This document shows positions 24,674 to 38,899 of a stretch of DNA of 64,000 nucleotides, in pieces. The position numbers were made by a program, and so were the translations under genes. How positions within the stretch are numbered: the stretch's first letter is position 1; each line of letters begins with the position of its first letter. Origin of the DNA: Icerya purchasi (Eukaryota > Arthropoda > Insecta > Hemiptera > Monophlebidae); contig CM077116.1 in assembly GCA_039619475.1 (NCBI GenBank), positions 459,109,576 through 459,173,575 on the forward strand, read 5' to 3'. Under the pieces are notes generated by a model, which saw only the letters and a list, made by a program, of their open reading frames with translations, was not told the DNA's origin and searched no databases.

Positions 24674-27600
24674 CTGATAAAACAGCAAAACGAAATTTAC
24701 ATTCCAAGTAATGATGAAAAAAAAAAAACAGTATCTATAAAACAAATTATTCACAATATCTTTCTTTATAGTGCCATACTCAGCTTCTGAGCGTCGACGA
24801 CTAACTATTCGTACATCTCAGCTGTACAGATATAGGTAGTGCACTAGGCAATTATTATATGCAACACAGGTGTACACGTGCAAGACTACACACGGAACTG
24901 ATAGTAATCGTTTGATTTATCGATATACAAGTGCAGTCCCGTGTGGGTCTGCTGTGTACTGACCTAGCGCGCATATGATGTTGTACGTGGTGGTTCACCA
25001 TTGCCTTCCACGTGATTATTAGCGAATATTTTATTTAATTTAATTCTTTGTAATAAGTTCTATCGTCGCCCGGGATCGAACCCGTGACCTCCGTAACGGA
25101 AGCCAAGCACTCTAGCAACTAGGCTATCGCGACGACTATTCACAATATAGAGAAACGCAAATTGGAAATCCCTGAAGAAAACAAATAACTTGCATACTTT
25201 ACTCTTTATAAACATGTAAACTATCTTCGTTAAGTTTAATTAAAAAAATAAAATTGATTAAGAAATAAACATTGTTAGTATAATACTGACCGGGAGAAAA
25301 TTAAATCTGAATGAGGCGTGAACTTCGAGCCGATATACTTCCGACAGTAGTATGGTTCGATGAATACGGTTTTCTTATGAAGGTCATTGATATGTTTCTC
25401 ATCTAACACAGTATTACTTGAATCCTTTAGAATCAATCTTTGTCCATACATTCCGAATAAACGTGTCACCTATTTAAATCAATCGTTTAAAATTAAAACG
25501 CTTTTACAAATTTAGTGTTTTGTTTTGCAATTAATCCTCTATAACAGAATGACACCAAGAAACAACTGTACATTAAAATACGTGAAATAAAAATTGTTAC
25601 CGACAAATCAACAACTTCAAAAAAAAGTAAAATTTATTAACGGCTTTTAACTAAGTTGATGTACGACAAAATTTCGGTCTTTACACATTTATTAACAACT
25701 ACTTTTATCGTTGCATTATTATTTTAATTTTACCTTTTTTTTCTTTATATTTATTAACATAACCCTTCTCGTTCAACATCTGAGTATGTTACACATTTAC
25801 CAATTAAATTTTGAGCAATTTTAATGATACAAATTTTGTTTATTCCCCGATGTAATGCAATCTATTAAATTCTATTGATCGCTTGTAACTAACAGATTAA
25901 GCCTCAACAGTTATTTTCATAAAAAATTTATAATCACAAAATGTGCAGAACTGCCGCCTCTAAACTTCGGTAAGCAATGAATGTTTTTATGTGTATAACG
26001 TTTTTTAAATATATTTTTTTGCCGCAGCTTTCATTCTCATTAAAAAATAAAAACGGTTTTACAATTACATTTACATTTTTTTTTTTTTTTTTTTTTTTTT
26101 TTATCAATATCAATAGGATACGTGTGTTACATTTAAAGTAATAAAAACTTAAATTAACATAGTTAAAACCAAATCTATGCATACATGATCGAAAAAAAGC
26201 TAATTGAAACAATAATTCTTCATTAACATCAAAAGAATTTAAAAAGTGTATAGGTACGAGTATGTAAGCATACGAGTATATAATTTCAAGATAGCGCAGA
26301 TCAGTCTACAAAGTTAAAATCGAAATTTATATCTTAGTTTCTCTTAATATAAAAAATTGTTTACAAAAAAAAATAAATAAATATTAATACAAAATTATAA
26401 ATGCGAATATTCACGCATTAAAAATAGACAGCATTGTTACATATAGAACGAAACAAATCGTAAACGATTTTGGCGACCCATAAATGCTCCATCTACTGCC
26501 CTTCCATTACATGTAAAAGACAATGTACAACCAAAATATCTAAAGAACGGTAGCGAATAAATTACATATAAAAATCGCCTTTATTTGCACAGTAAAAATA
26601 GAAGTTACAAGAAGACGTTTATAATTACTCGCAATTAAAATCAGTTTTCTTTTCAATCGGAAAAAAATTATATGCAACATAAAAAATTATTGATTTGTAG
26701 AAGTTGAAAGATGTAGTCTTTCGAGTGATTGATCAACTTTAATAATAACACGCATTTAATTTATAAACTATTAATGCTTTCAAAAAATCGAATTTAAACC
26801 GGTTCTATGATAAAAATTGCAATAAAATAAAATTTATTAGCCAAAAAAATCATTACAAAATCAAAGAAATACATTTGAAGCATTGCCGTTCAAAATCTAT
26901 TGTGAATGTCTATTATGAAATATGAAGTTCCAATATTTTTAAATTAATCGAGTGTGGTCACGTTTGCCGACAGAAAATTTATTCAACAATTTATCCTGAC
27001 TGTTGTTAAATTGTTTTCCCTAAATATTTAAAACAATTAAAAATTTTAGTTTTCAACGAAATACATCATTAGTCAGTACTGGACGGTACAACACTTCTGT
27101 TGATTTCTAACTGACGGGATATATATGAAATTTTCTTTTTTCGTAAAAGAACAGCCTACTGTTGAAATTGAAAATAAAAAAATTATTTTCATCTTCCAAT
27201 ATTAAAATCGTTAGTATTTAATAACAAGGGGAAAATATCGACGACAATGTTTTAAATGATAAAATAAAACCATTAAAAGACAACTTTAATAACTATTTTC
27301 AAATTTTGGAGAAAAGAAAAAAATAATTTTAAGGATTGAATTTAAATTTGAGCTTAAAAGAGCTCCATAAAATTTGTAGTTACAACACTGATAGACTTTG
27401 TACTAAAATTTAAAACTTTTTAATATTATTTTTTCGCAGCAATCTGAATAGAAGTTATTACATTTCATTACTTTGTTATTTGAGCTCATCAGCATTGAAC
27501 GATTACCCATTAAACATGCCACAAAAAGAATCACAAAATATAAAAGAAGTGAAGAAAATCGTGTAGGAGAGTTAAGCTAGGAAATGAGGAAAAAAGAAGA

Positions 27601-30600
27601 TAAAAGGGCCCTGAATAAAGTCAAACAAGTGAAATCGAATGAAGATAAATTCCATAAAAACATTTGTGTGATTAATAACTCGTATACTTGAATTTTAAAT
27701 GACCCTTTTTAGAATGAAATACATGGAGAGCAAGTATAAAACATGAATTTCAGATGAACATTTAATCGATATTCTTAGAATTTATACCAGCATTGTCCAA
27801 CAAGCGGCTCGTGAGCAAGTTTAACGTGTTTTTATTGTTAAAATATATCTAATTTGAATACGTGCATTAAGAAGGTAAGAAATTAAGAATATGGATAAAT
27901 TTTTAGAAATCAAATTCATGATACCAAGCATTTTACACTATTGTGTATCTGGCCGATAAATAATTTTCTTTATAAAGTATACAACGAGATATATAAAGCG
28001 CGATTAATACAATTTTGATGTGCACAAACATTTTTAATCGACGCTGCCGGTACCCGATAGCAACAGCGTAATAAAAATTATTTTCTTGCCATAAATTTCC
28101 TATGTTTTGGCGATAATAAACTCAAATTCCACTTCAAAAATTTGCATGTCAAATTAACCCATGTGAACGTTGAGCCTAATAACTGATAGTAAGGTGCTAT
28201 ATTTCTGTTTACCAATGTTTAACATGTTTTTTTCTGATTATATGTTTAATGTAGGAATATTTTATTATCTTCCTTCAACAAATTACAATTCCATTTATAG
28301 CACCGTTATTTTGTTTCCGCGATGTCTCTTTTGTCGACTATTAGCACTGAAGTTGTATATATCGTGGTATCAATTTGTTCCTTTCATATATTCTTTTTAA
28401 AATACGTTCAGACAAAAACAGAGCTTAATTAATAACATAGATATAAAAACATACAATATATTATGATAATCAAAAAACCAATAAAAAAAATATAGGACAC
28501 TGATTAGTTTCACATTAACGCACTCTGATCATGGATGATACAGTTCGAAACTAGTTAGTGTAGTATGTTTTTTTTGTTTTTTGATCATCATAACATATTG
28601 TATGTTTTTGTATCGAGTACATTTGTTAATATCAAAAGCGTTGGAAAAATAACAAAAATTTACAACGCTTAATATGTACTTACAAATTATGGCTTAATTT
28701 ATAAAGAACATAATGTAAAGAAACATTACTTAACAATATATGAAGAGAAGTTCAAAAAATATAAAGGAGCATTTCGATGGATTCCGATAGCAGATCTGGA
28801 GAGAAGCTGAAACAGCCAACAGGGTAAGTATGTCAGTATATCAAGCAAACATTAATGTGGTTTATGCCTTATACATTATTTCCTTTGAGCTTGCAAATAA
28901 GTTTTTCACTAACGGCGAGGTAATAAAAAAAAAAAAAAAAAAAAGTGTTCTGAAATGACAAATGTATTTGCTGATATTAAGATGGTGGAAAAATTTGAAT
29001 CGGTATGAGTTTCCCACCAGACAATACAAACGAAGATTGTTCATATGGGAGAGTAGGTATACCAATTTTGGCTAAATTTTGTCAAAAAGCGTTCATCTTT
29101 TTCACGATGTTTGAATGATATCAATGATGAAGCATTAAACTGTGACAAGATGAATCTTTATAAACCCAAAATTGAGTTTATGTAAGTTATGGTAGTAATT
29201 TTATATAAAATAATAGTGACCTGAAAATATGACAAACGATATAATAAATAAAATCTTGACGTATTAACAGGAACGTTGAAAATACCTAGTTATAACGAGA
29301 ATACCTTCTGAATACTTTTATTTAAAAATGTTACTTTTAAAATGCAATGTGACTGGCCGCAAAGACAACGTCTTAAATGTTGGTCGGTCACTATTTCTAA
29401 GTTGGGCATCCTTCACTTAGTCGATAAAAACAGAAACTATATTACAAAATTATACAAAAATAATCTCATATAAAAGTTCATTAAAATTTCCCCACCTGAT
29501 AATAAACTTTTTTTTCTTTATTTTAATTTAATCATTTATTTTCATTACTTTTTTTCTACACAATTGTGAAAATATAGATTTATATAAAAATAAAGAATTA
29601 TGCAATAAAGTCGATAATTTTCGTTGCTATTATGTACTACAAGTACTAAAGGTCGGGAAAAAAATATGGCTCATATTACAATTTTATTTAATTTAAAAAC
29701 AGGTTATCGACCTCTGGTACATATGGAACTTCTGTACAGAAAAGACAATCCTCCAAAAAATATGCGAACTGACGTGCTGAGAATTTCTCGAACTGATTAG
29801 ATTACAACTAAAAAAGTGTTCATTGAATGATAGATAAAAGAAGAAACTTTATTTTTGGTCTGTTGAAGGAAATTACAGAAATGTGGACACACATTAGTCA
29901 CAATAACAAAAATACAAAAATTTACGAAAAATTATCTACATCAGTATAAGTTGGGAAACGAGTCTAACTTAGTGTAGGAAAACTTACGCTAATAGTTCAA
30001 ATCGGAACTTCTCACACTGCAGAGTAACATGGATAACTCAGGAAACGGTTATGTTCTCGGAAATATACCTGTATTTAGACACAGCCGGACAAATCTCCGA
30101 CCATGTGATTTAATACATCTCAACTGCAAAAGATGTTACACAACGATACAGTCATATTTATTCCTGGTTGCTTCACTGTTTCATGAGAATAAAATCCGTG
30201 TTCGAGAACGTTCTGTTGCTTTGCGCGCTTGGAATAGGTGAGAATACGTGACCTAAAATTACGATTATACAGTAGATATGAGTTACTTAACTCTATCAAT
30301 TTAGAGTTGATAAACGGAAACATATCCGTAGTCGGAGAGCCCACATGCATATCCAATTACTTTAGCAGAATAGATCTGCAAAATCTTTACAGGGTAAGGG
30401 CACAGAATTCACACATCTGATAATTCGGAGGTGTCGAAGTAAGAATTACAAGAATGCCTAAAAAATCTATGCGTCTTTCTAGAACATTTACATACAAACT
30501 AACATATAATTAAATCGTTTGGATGTTTAATATTTCATTAATTACAACGCGTTTACGTTTAAACGTTAAATAATATTCTCACTTCCAACAGAAGCTGATC

Positions 30601-33600
30601 GTACGACAACAAATTTTCTCCTGCTGGATTTTCCAATAATATTGTTCCACTAACTGATTTAGCCCCGTACCTGGGTTTAACGCCATTCAATATAACATTA
30701 ACGTAACTGAAACAAAATTTGCATAACCTATACACAACCATATTATAAAAATATACTACATGTAATAAAAACGGTATATTCATAAATTTTTATATTCGAT
30801 CGTTTGCAACAATTATACCATAAATTTAGCTTTTGTAAAATACTAAATCCTGTAAAAATTCAAAAAAGCAAATTTTTAAATGTTTACTGTAATAATTCTA
30901 GCACAGCTGAGAAAGAAATTACTCGGCGAATTGCGTCAATCGGTAACGTACTATTCGGTGTATTGTCGCTGGAAGGTTTCTATTAGCTTAATATGTATGC
31001 GTGGGAGTAAAAATCTGTACGTTTTGTTTTGGCTGTCCGGTTGTGGTCGCGATTGGAAATAGACACTCTACCCATCATCAACAGCGGCGCTATCGTTCTC
31101 TTAGCTTTATAAAAGGGCATTAATAGAGTACAACGAAGCTGCATCTTTATTTATGTAATTCGATCGTAAAACGTTAAGTCAATTCACACTCTCGCGGAGC
31201 CGATTCGGTATTTTGATAGGTAAAGAACAGACAGAGTCCGGCGGTACGACTAGGAACGGTAACACATTTTGCACCAGCTAATAGAAATTAAAAATCGAAT
31301 TTCAAGGAACGATTTCGGCGATTCTATGATTACAGCGACAGTAGAATCGGAGGCTCTCGAAATCACACAGAAGTACCAGTTCGGCAAGCAAGTTAAGAAT
31401 CAAGTTATCTATTTCTTTATAATTTATTTATCTTTATTGTTATATGCCGTAGAAATGAATTCGAGAACAAACTGTTATGTGCCGAGTCATAAGATAAAAT
31501 CAGCTAACGTCGCAAGCTGTACTCCAGAATTATTCATATACTATTACCATATCTGTTTTGTGTAGAAATATACATTTGTTTGTGTATCGGTGAGATTAAG
31601 TGTATTTATGCGCGAGAGTGATAGAGGGGCCTTCATAGTTGTATAAGTGAGTCGTTTCGTCGGTCGGATTCAACTCCAAGCGGAATCATACTATTTGAAG
31701 GAAAATTTACTTTTATATAAAATTGTTAAATAAAAAAGAAAAGAAAGAAATTATTCTGGCGGTATTTTATTCGGCTTCTTTTTTTTTGGTATGGTTTTGT
31801 AAGTACTCGCGTACTTTGTAGTATACAATACAACGTATTCAAAGAATCCGAAAACTAATGCAATTATCGGCTTGAAAAGGTTATGATCGTCAACACTTCA
31901 GATGTTATAATAACAGATAAAGATATTAGAAAAAAAAAAATTTTAAAATCAACGAAATAATTAAAAATTTAATTAACCATAAAAATCGATTAACGTAGTA
32001 ATAGTTAGAATATTAATTTCATACCGACAGTTTGGTTCTACGGTACCAGCGTTATCTTCTTCTTCTTCTTTTGCCAGCATTAAATACAGATTCGCGTTCC
32101 TCAACTATAAAAAAAATTTAAATCATTATTTAGGAACATTAAAAATTAAGATACAATCCATTACATGAATTTAAATTGAAAAAATCTTACAACCGAATAA
32201 TTAATCGGCTTAGTTTCAACGAAACGCAGGAGCAAGGTGGGAATATCCAAGTAGTGCCTTCGGGCAACGATTTAACAACAAGCGAATTTATGAAGCAAGA
32301 TAAGTGTGAAAAAATTATTGAAGAACTTCAAGAAAAACTTTAAACTAACAAAGCTGATCAATCATACCGTCGTCGTTAGAAATGCCTCCTTTTACGGCCA
32401 GCTCTGATAACGATCTCCATAAACATTGAAAGTCTGACTAAGGGGAATTGACCACCACGTGCAAAGAATATAAATGTGATATTTTATGCGTACCAAGCAA
32501 ATGTAAATGCCACGAAAAACCATCTGTATAGATAAATAGAATGAAACTGAAAAAGTACCACATTCAAAATACGGTAGTGCAGCCTATATACGGAACACAA
32601 TGTTCAAATAATCTCTATCAAAATCTCCACCGCGGAAAATCATTACGCTAGAATCAGAAAACTGCACGATAATCTCGATTTATAACCTCCCAAGAAACAT
32701 CTCTAGTTTCTACGATCTGCCGAATTAAAAAAAAAAAAACAAGAAACAAATATACAAAAATTATTTTTAGAAATTTCAATAGTCACAGCAGCCACTACGG
32801 TTATTAAGGAACTGGCAAAAACGGAGAAAATGTTGGGTTAGCTGGCATGAATTTATCCTTAATTCAATGCAAAGTTACCGAGCTCGCTTGATTTTTGTAG
32901 CCTGTAATATAAGCAGTTTATGTGAGAAAGTCGTGCTCCCACCTATTTCACGGACGTAACACAGACCTCTAGCTAAATGTTCGCTACAATAAAACCAATT
33001 ACAGTGACCTTTCGAAAAATATTTAACTAATGTCGAAGAAAACAATCCCTCGTGGATGTCGTAATCAGCATACATTGGACCTGAATGCAGTCATGAAGGA
33101 CAAGATAGAGCGATATATCTAGAAATATAACATTAGTCCTTTCAATGAAAGAATTGTAACGACAGGAGAAGAACTTGCGGAACTAACTGCTAAAAAAAAA
33201 AGAACCGCGTACATGGATGAAACTACTACAGAAACTGGATTTTAGTAAAAACAATTTCAAAGCCTGGCGGTTAATTATAATATTAGACTGCGAAAATGGA
33301 AGTCAACTCCAAGCTGAGAAACTGGTATTGAGTAGTAAATCCTCAAGTAGGATTAAGAAGTCTAAAATTAATAGAAAGTCATCATGAAAGGTAAAAGAAG
33401 TAAATCACCTTGAAACCCCGTTCACAAAACCCAAAGAAACGGATGTATTAAATATGATAAAAAACAGGAAAACGGCCGGCCTCGACCACCTACGGGTAGA
33501 ACAAATTAGAATGTTTGCTTAGATGCTAAACAATGGCCTACTGTTATGTTCAACAATATTGTTCGAACCAAAAAAATACCAAACAGGCGGGAAAAATTCA

Positions 33601-36600
33601 TGTAAAGGCAATATCTACACCTCGAAAATTGCAGAAGAACAGGTAAAACTATCACCGAATATCAATGCTCTGCTATTTATTTTAAATTTTTGAGAGGTAG
33701 TTAATGAATCTGATTATAAACACCGTCAATAATAAGCCTATTCCGCAAGAGGCTAGCTTCAGAAAAAGGAAGAGTTGTGTTAACTAGGCAGCAAATTGGT
33801 TCGGTACGCAGAAGGTGGGTTTGAAGTAAAAATGATATCACTGGTGCAGCATTTGTAGATCTAACGGCCGCATAGGGTATTGTCAATCATGATCGATTGT
33901 TAAAAATGGTTTGCGAAATTACTAATAACTATCGTCTGACGAAAATATTACAGAATATATTTGGTCCGGAACGTATTTCTATGTCACGCGCAATGGTAAG
34001 AAAAATAGATGGCGTATGCAACGGAATGTGCTCCCACAGGGAAACGTACTGGCTCCAATGTTATTTTAGTGATCACGTGATTTGTCGGCAACCCATACAC
34101 ACGTACACACAAAAAGAAAAGAACCAACGATCAATCAGTTGAAGAGAATACTTGGAAGTTCCCATATACGGATCATCTTGCAGAACCGCACAGGGAGATT
34201 GGATGAATATTACACTGAAAATTTTTTCCAACTAAATCCAGTAAAAAATTATGTTTGCACTTTCCATCTCAAAACGCAAAAACAAAATATAAACTCACTT
34301 TAATTTGGTGCGGACAGCAACTCGAGTATCACAAAAAAACAAAATATCTCGGAATGACCCTCAACTAATGCTAACTTTTTAAAGACATTGCGAAAATCGT
34401 AAGATGAAAATAGAAACAAGGAACAGAATACTGCAAAAACCGGGATCAAATGGAGATCAAAGCTAACGGTTCTGCGCATTATTACCTTAACACTAAGCTT
34501 TTTCGCTATAAAATACAAATGCCCAATACAGCGTAGGTCAGTACATATCAAAAAGTTGATACCTCATTGAATGAGACGTGACGAATAATCACAGGTTGTT
34601 TAAAATTTACTAAAATAGACAATTTGTATTTAATCTGCGACAAAGACCCGCCAGAAACCTGACGATACGTTGCAATTAATGCAAAAAATACAAAGCTAGA
34701 CGATAGAATACATATTTAGCCGAAAGGCTGGAATATCACGCCTTAAATACAAGAAAAGTTCCCCGCTGAGAACTATTGGACGAGCTACCGCAAAAAGCCG
34801 GCGCACCGAGATGAATGGAAAAAACTAGCAACGAAAATATGTTGAAAGAATTGAATCCAGTGCGGCCGTTAAGCTGGAGGAAATGGAAAACTCTAAATTG
34901 ATTTCATTCTAGTTGGAGCAGAACGACAGTAAACTTACTGAAATGGAGTCCGGCTAGGAATGATAAACAGAAATGCGGAGAAGGACAGAACTGCAGCCAC
35001 CTGTTCTAGTGTCGCTATCCATTACAGAGAAATACCTATGGAACACAATAGTTGATGCACAGAATGGAAACTTACGAATTTGATAATTTCAATTTTATTC
35101 ACGCAGTTAATATCATCATTTATGTTATTTATCTACTTATTAGTCCTCAAGCGTCTCGAACACGATAATAATTATAATAGCGAAACACATTTCTGAAATT
35201 AAATAAAATTCACATTCGCACATTAAACTAACTTTTTAAACACGATTTCATTCGGTAACTTACTTCCTACACGTTCTTTTCATCACATTTAAAATTAATA
35301 ATCCAAAAATTCAGAAAATAAGCTCATGTATATACGAGTATCACTCAGAAAGTAACGTTCTCATACAAACATCATGCAATTGCAGTAGGGGAGTAAGAGT
35401 TTGGTCAACATACCGTTATTAGTAATATCCATGGTATCCGATGACACGAGCCATACGTAAAATATTAGTTCATTGTTCTATTACAATGGAGAAAGCCCCG
35501 TTACCAATTCGAACTTTTATCAGAGGAAGCTGCAAAAGTCTGTAATAAGTATTTCAAGTGGGACAGACGAGGCTTGATGCGAAAATCTTTGAGAGAGCAG
35601 TGTAATTCAGATGTTTTCCTTCATCTACTTCTTAATTGAGAACCACTGATTTAGAGCTCACTAAAGTTCTCAAAGAAAAGCACACCACTACGTACAAAAG
35701 AAGCAATCGAGTTGTTAATTTCGGCTGATGATGAGATAGTGATTGCAATTCTAATGATGACGACCGTAATAATTTTGGCCAGCTAGATTAGCGAAATGCC
35801 TCATAGTGCGTCATTTAACGGTTAGCAAAATCCAGGCAGAAATTGCAAATGGAATTTCACACGATGTTTTACTCAAGAATTTGCCGGCGAAAAACAAGAT
35901 GAGGACGAATCGCTTAAAGATCGAGTCATTAAAATCTTCAAAGAACTGGACGGAGAATTTTACAGAAACAGTATTAAAAAGTTAATTATACAATGTGACA
36001 AATGTTTAAATGTAAAAGGTTCTTTTACCGAAAAATTTAGAATGTTTAAGAAATAAAATGCAATTTTCAGATTTAATTTTCGTTCATTATTACGCCAACG
36101 CGAGCAGTAGAAACCTTACTTTCTAAGTAACCCTCGCATATATATATATATATATAAAAAAAATAATGAATTATGCACTACTCATGAAACTTAATATGTA
36201 AATATATCGAATAGATATTTATTTCACGTACGTAATAGAAAAAGTTACATACAGTGTGTCGGAAAAGTTCCCGAACTTTTGAAATAAATGAAGTACAATT
36301 GTATGTAAAGTAATTTATTCAAATTAACTTTCAACATAGTCACCTTCCCTAAGTATAGACGTATTTAAGCGCTTGTACAGCAATTCAAAGCTTCTCTGGT
36401 ACTCCTCTGAAGTAATGGCTCTGAGGCGCTCGGTGCAAGAAGTTTCAATGGCGGCTACGTCTTTAAAAAATCGTTCTTTCACGTACATTTTAAGCTTCAA
36501 GAACAGAAAAAAGCCGGCAGGTGCCAAATCAGGTGAATAGGGCGTGATTGATCCGTGGGATTTGATTTTTAGCGAGATAACGCTTGACAATGCTCGCCGA

Positions 36601-38868
36601 ATGCGCGGGCGCATTATCATCCAACAGATTCCACGATCCGGACTTCTTGTACTCGGGCCGTACGCGCCGCTTAAGACGTTAGGCAACGTTCATTTGGAGG
36701 CAGGTATTCGTGATGAATTAACCATTTTGAATCAAAATATCATGGTTTTCACCTTGGATTTTTGTTGGCGCACTTTCTGAGGTTTCGTAACGCTTAGACT
36801 GAGCCATGCGGATGCCTGATGTTTTGTTAGAGGGTCGTATTGGAAGCACCAACTTTCATCTCCAGTATCAATTGAAGTTAGGAAGTTCGGATCCACATTG
36901 CAAATCCCGATACAATCTTGACAACAATCGACGCGATATTGCTTCTGTTCTGGTGTGAGGAAGTGTGGAACAAATCGAGAACACACCTTCCTACGGTGCA
37001 TATTTTCTTTCAAAATCGTTTTTACGCTATCCTTACTCATATTCAGTTCGTTAGCTAACATTCGGAGAGACATATAACGATCTTTCATCAGCAGCGCGGA
37101 CACTCGAGCCTCATTCTCATCGGTAACAGCTATCGACAGCTGGCCCGTTCTGCCATCGTCTTCTAACGACTGCCTACCGTCCTTAAACCGCTTATACCAT
37201 GTGTAAACTGTCGTACGCGATACTACACCTTCACCTAAACCATCATCGATCAATTTTCGCGTTTCCGAAAACGTTTCTTTAAGTATAACGCAAAATTTAA
37301 TCGCGGAATGAATTTCGCACTTTTCATCCATTTTCAGATTTACACATGTGGCCCAAACACACACACCTTCACTAAAATACGTCCAACTCGCCAACCAATC
37401 AACGGAAACTGCTGAAATTTTGTGCACACACTTCAGAATGATGTAGCAATACAGTACGGGTGTTGTTTAATAGATCGCGTCACTTGTATGCGTGCTAGAA
37501 AAGAAGTTCGGGAACTTTTCCAACACAGCGTGTAAAGATCAAAGTTACAAAAATTTATTGCTTTTCAACCTTTTTTTTAGGCATAAAATTAGAAGGTTGC
37601 AATAACTAATAATAAAAATATAACTGCGCCTCGAATATTTCTAAATAACTCGAAAACACAATGTCAACTACAGTTCTCGAATTCGTTATTGGGATATTTT
37701 TGATTTGTATTCATTCGTAAATTCATTTTCTCATGTAAAAATTAAATAAACAGTGTTGTTTCATTTATTGGTCGAGACAGTTACAAATATTTTTCTTTTT
37801 ACATTTACATCGCTATTTTTGTCACTGCTCTTAATTCAGTTACGAAATGATTAAACTAAGATTATCGCAACAAGGTAACAAAACTTCCTGTAAATTTTAT
37901 ATTTTCATATTTTTACATATTCTTGATAAAAAAGTACACATTAACCAAAAATTAACATCCCTTTTTTGTAGTTTATACCATTTTTTTTTTTTTTTAACGG
38001 CATGATTATATAATTTTTTATTTTATTAATAAAACCATGTAGGATTTTTCTGAAAAGAAAATGTTAAACTTGTAATCACTACAATTTTGTAGTTTCAATA
38101 TTTTAAGTATTACACACAATACTTTACATATTTAGCAAATATTTAACGTGTACACAATTTCGTTCGACTAAAAGCAAGTAATGCCAGTGCTGCAGTGGTA
38201 TACTGAGTGGGACGTGCGAAAACGTTGCACACACACCCAAGAAGTTCCATACATATAATCAAAATAATATCATAAACTGCCAATTTAATTCGAAATAAAC
38301 TCTGGCTTTATAACAAAAGTGAAAAAAAATATAAAACCGAAACCACACTTTCATTATGCATTAAATTTCACCACAGCTCCCATTAAGAGATAAGATATTT
38401 ACACATCAAAAAAACAAAAAACAAAAAAACTTCAAAATAAAAGTACAATGTTTACCTCTTGATTTTCTCCGAGAATAGTTGACGTCAACGGTTGCGAATT
38501 AATAAATGGAACCTTGATGGCTGTAGAAATAAACGCGGCGTGTTCATTAGCGATTCTGGATAAATCGCTATCGGCCGGTGTAATTGTATAATGGACGGAT
38601 ATACGATCAGTCGGTATTACGTGAGCTTTTTTTCTTAACTTTTGCACTCGGTTAATTATCTCTCTAGCGATTCCCTCTTCCTGTAAAGCTTGATCAGGAG
38701 TAACATCTAACAAAATTAAAGCCTAAAAAATTATTCAAAATAACGTGTTAATCATCGTACCTGCTAATAAATAGTAAATTATTGTATACTTCCAAGCAAG
38801 TACCTGAAATTAGAATTTAAGGGATGTTTATTGAAAGAAATGTTAAATGTTATTCTATAGGTATATGT

Positions 38869-38899
<31 letters not shown>

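Noticed and set aside
38870..38899. TA microsatellite as a separate feature of interest
   Set aside because: It is simply the target sequence into which the Helitron inserted; such runs are common here.
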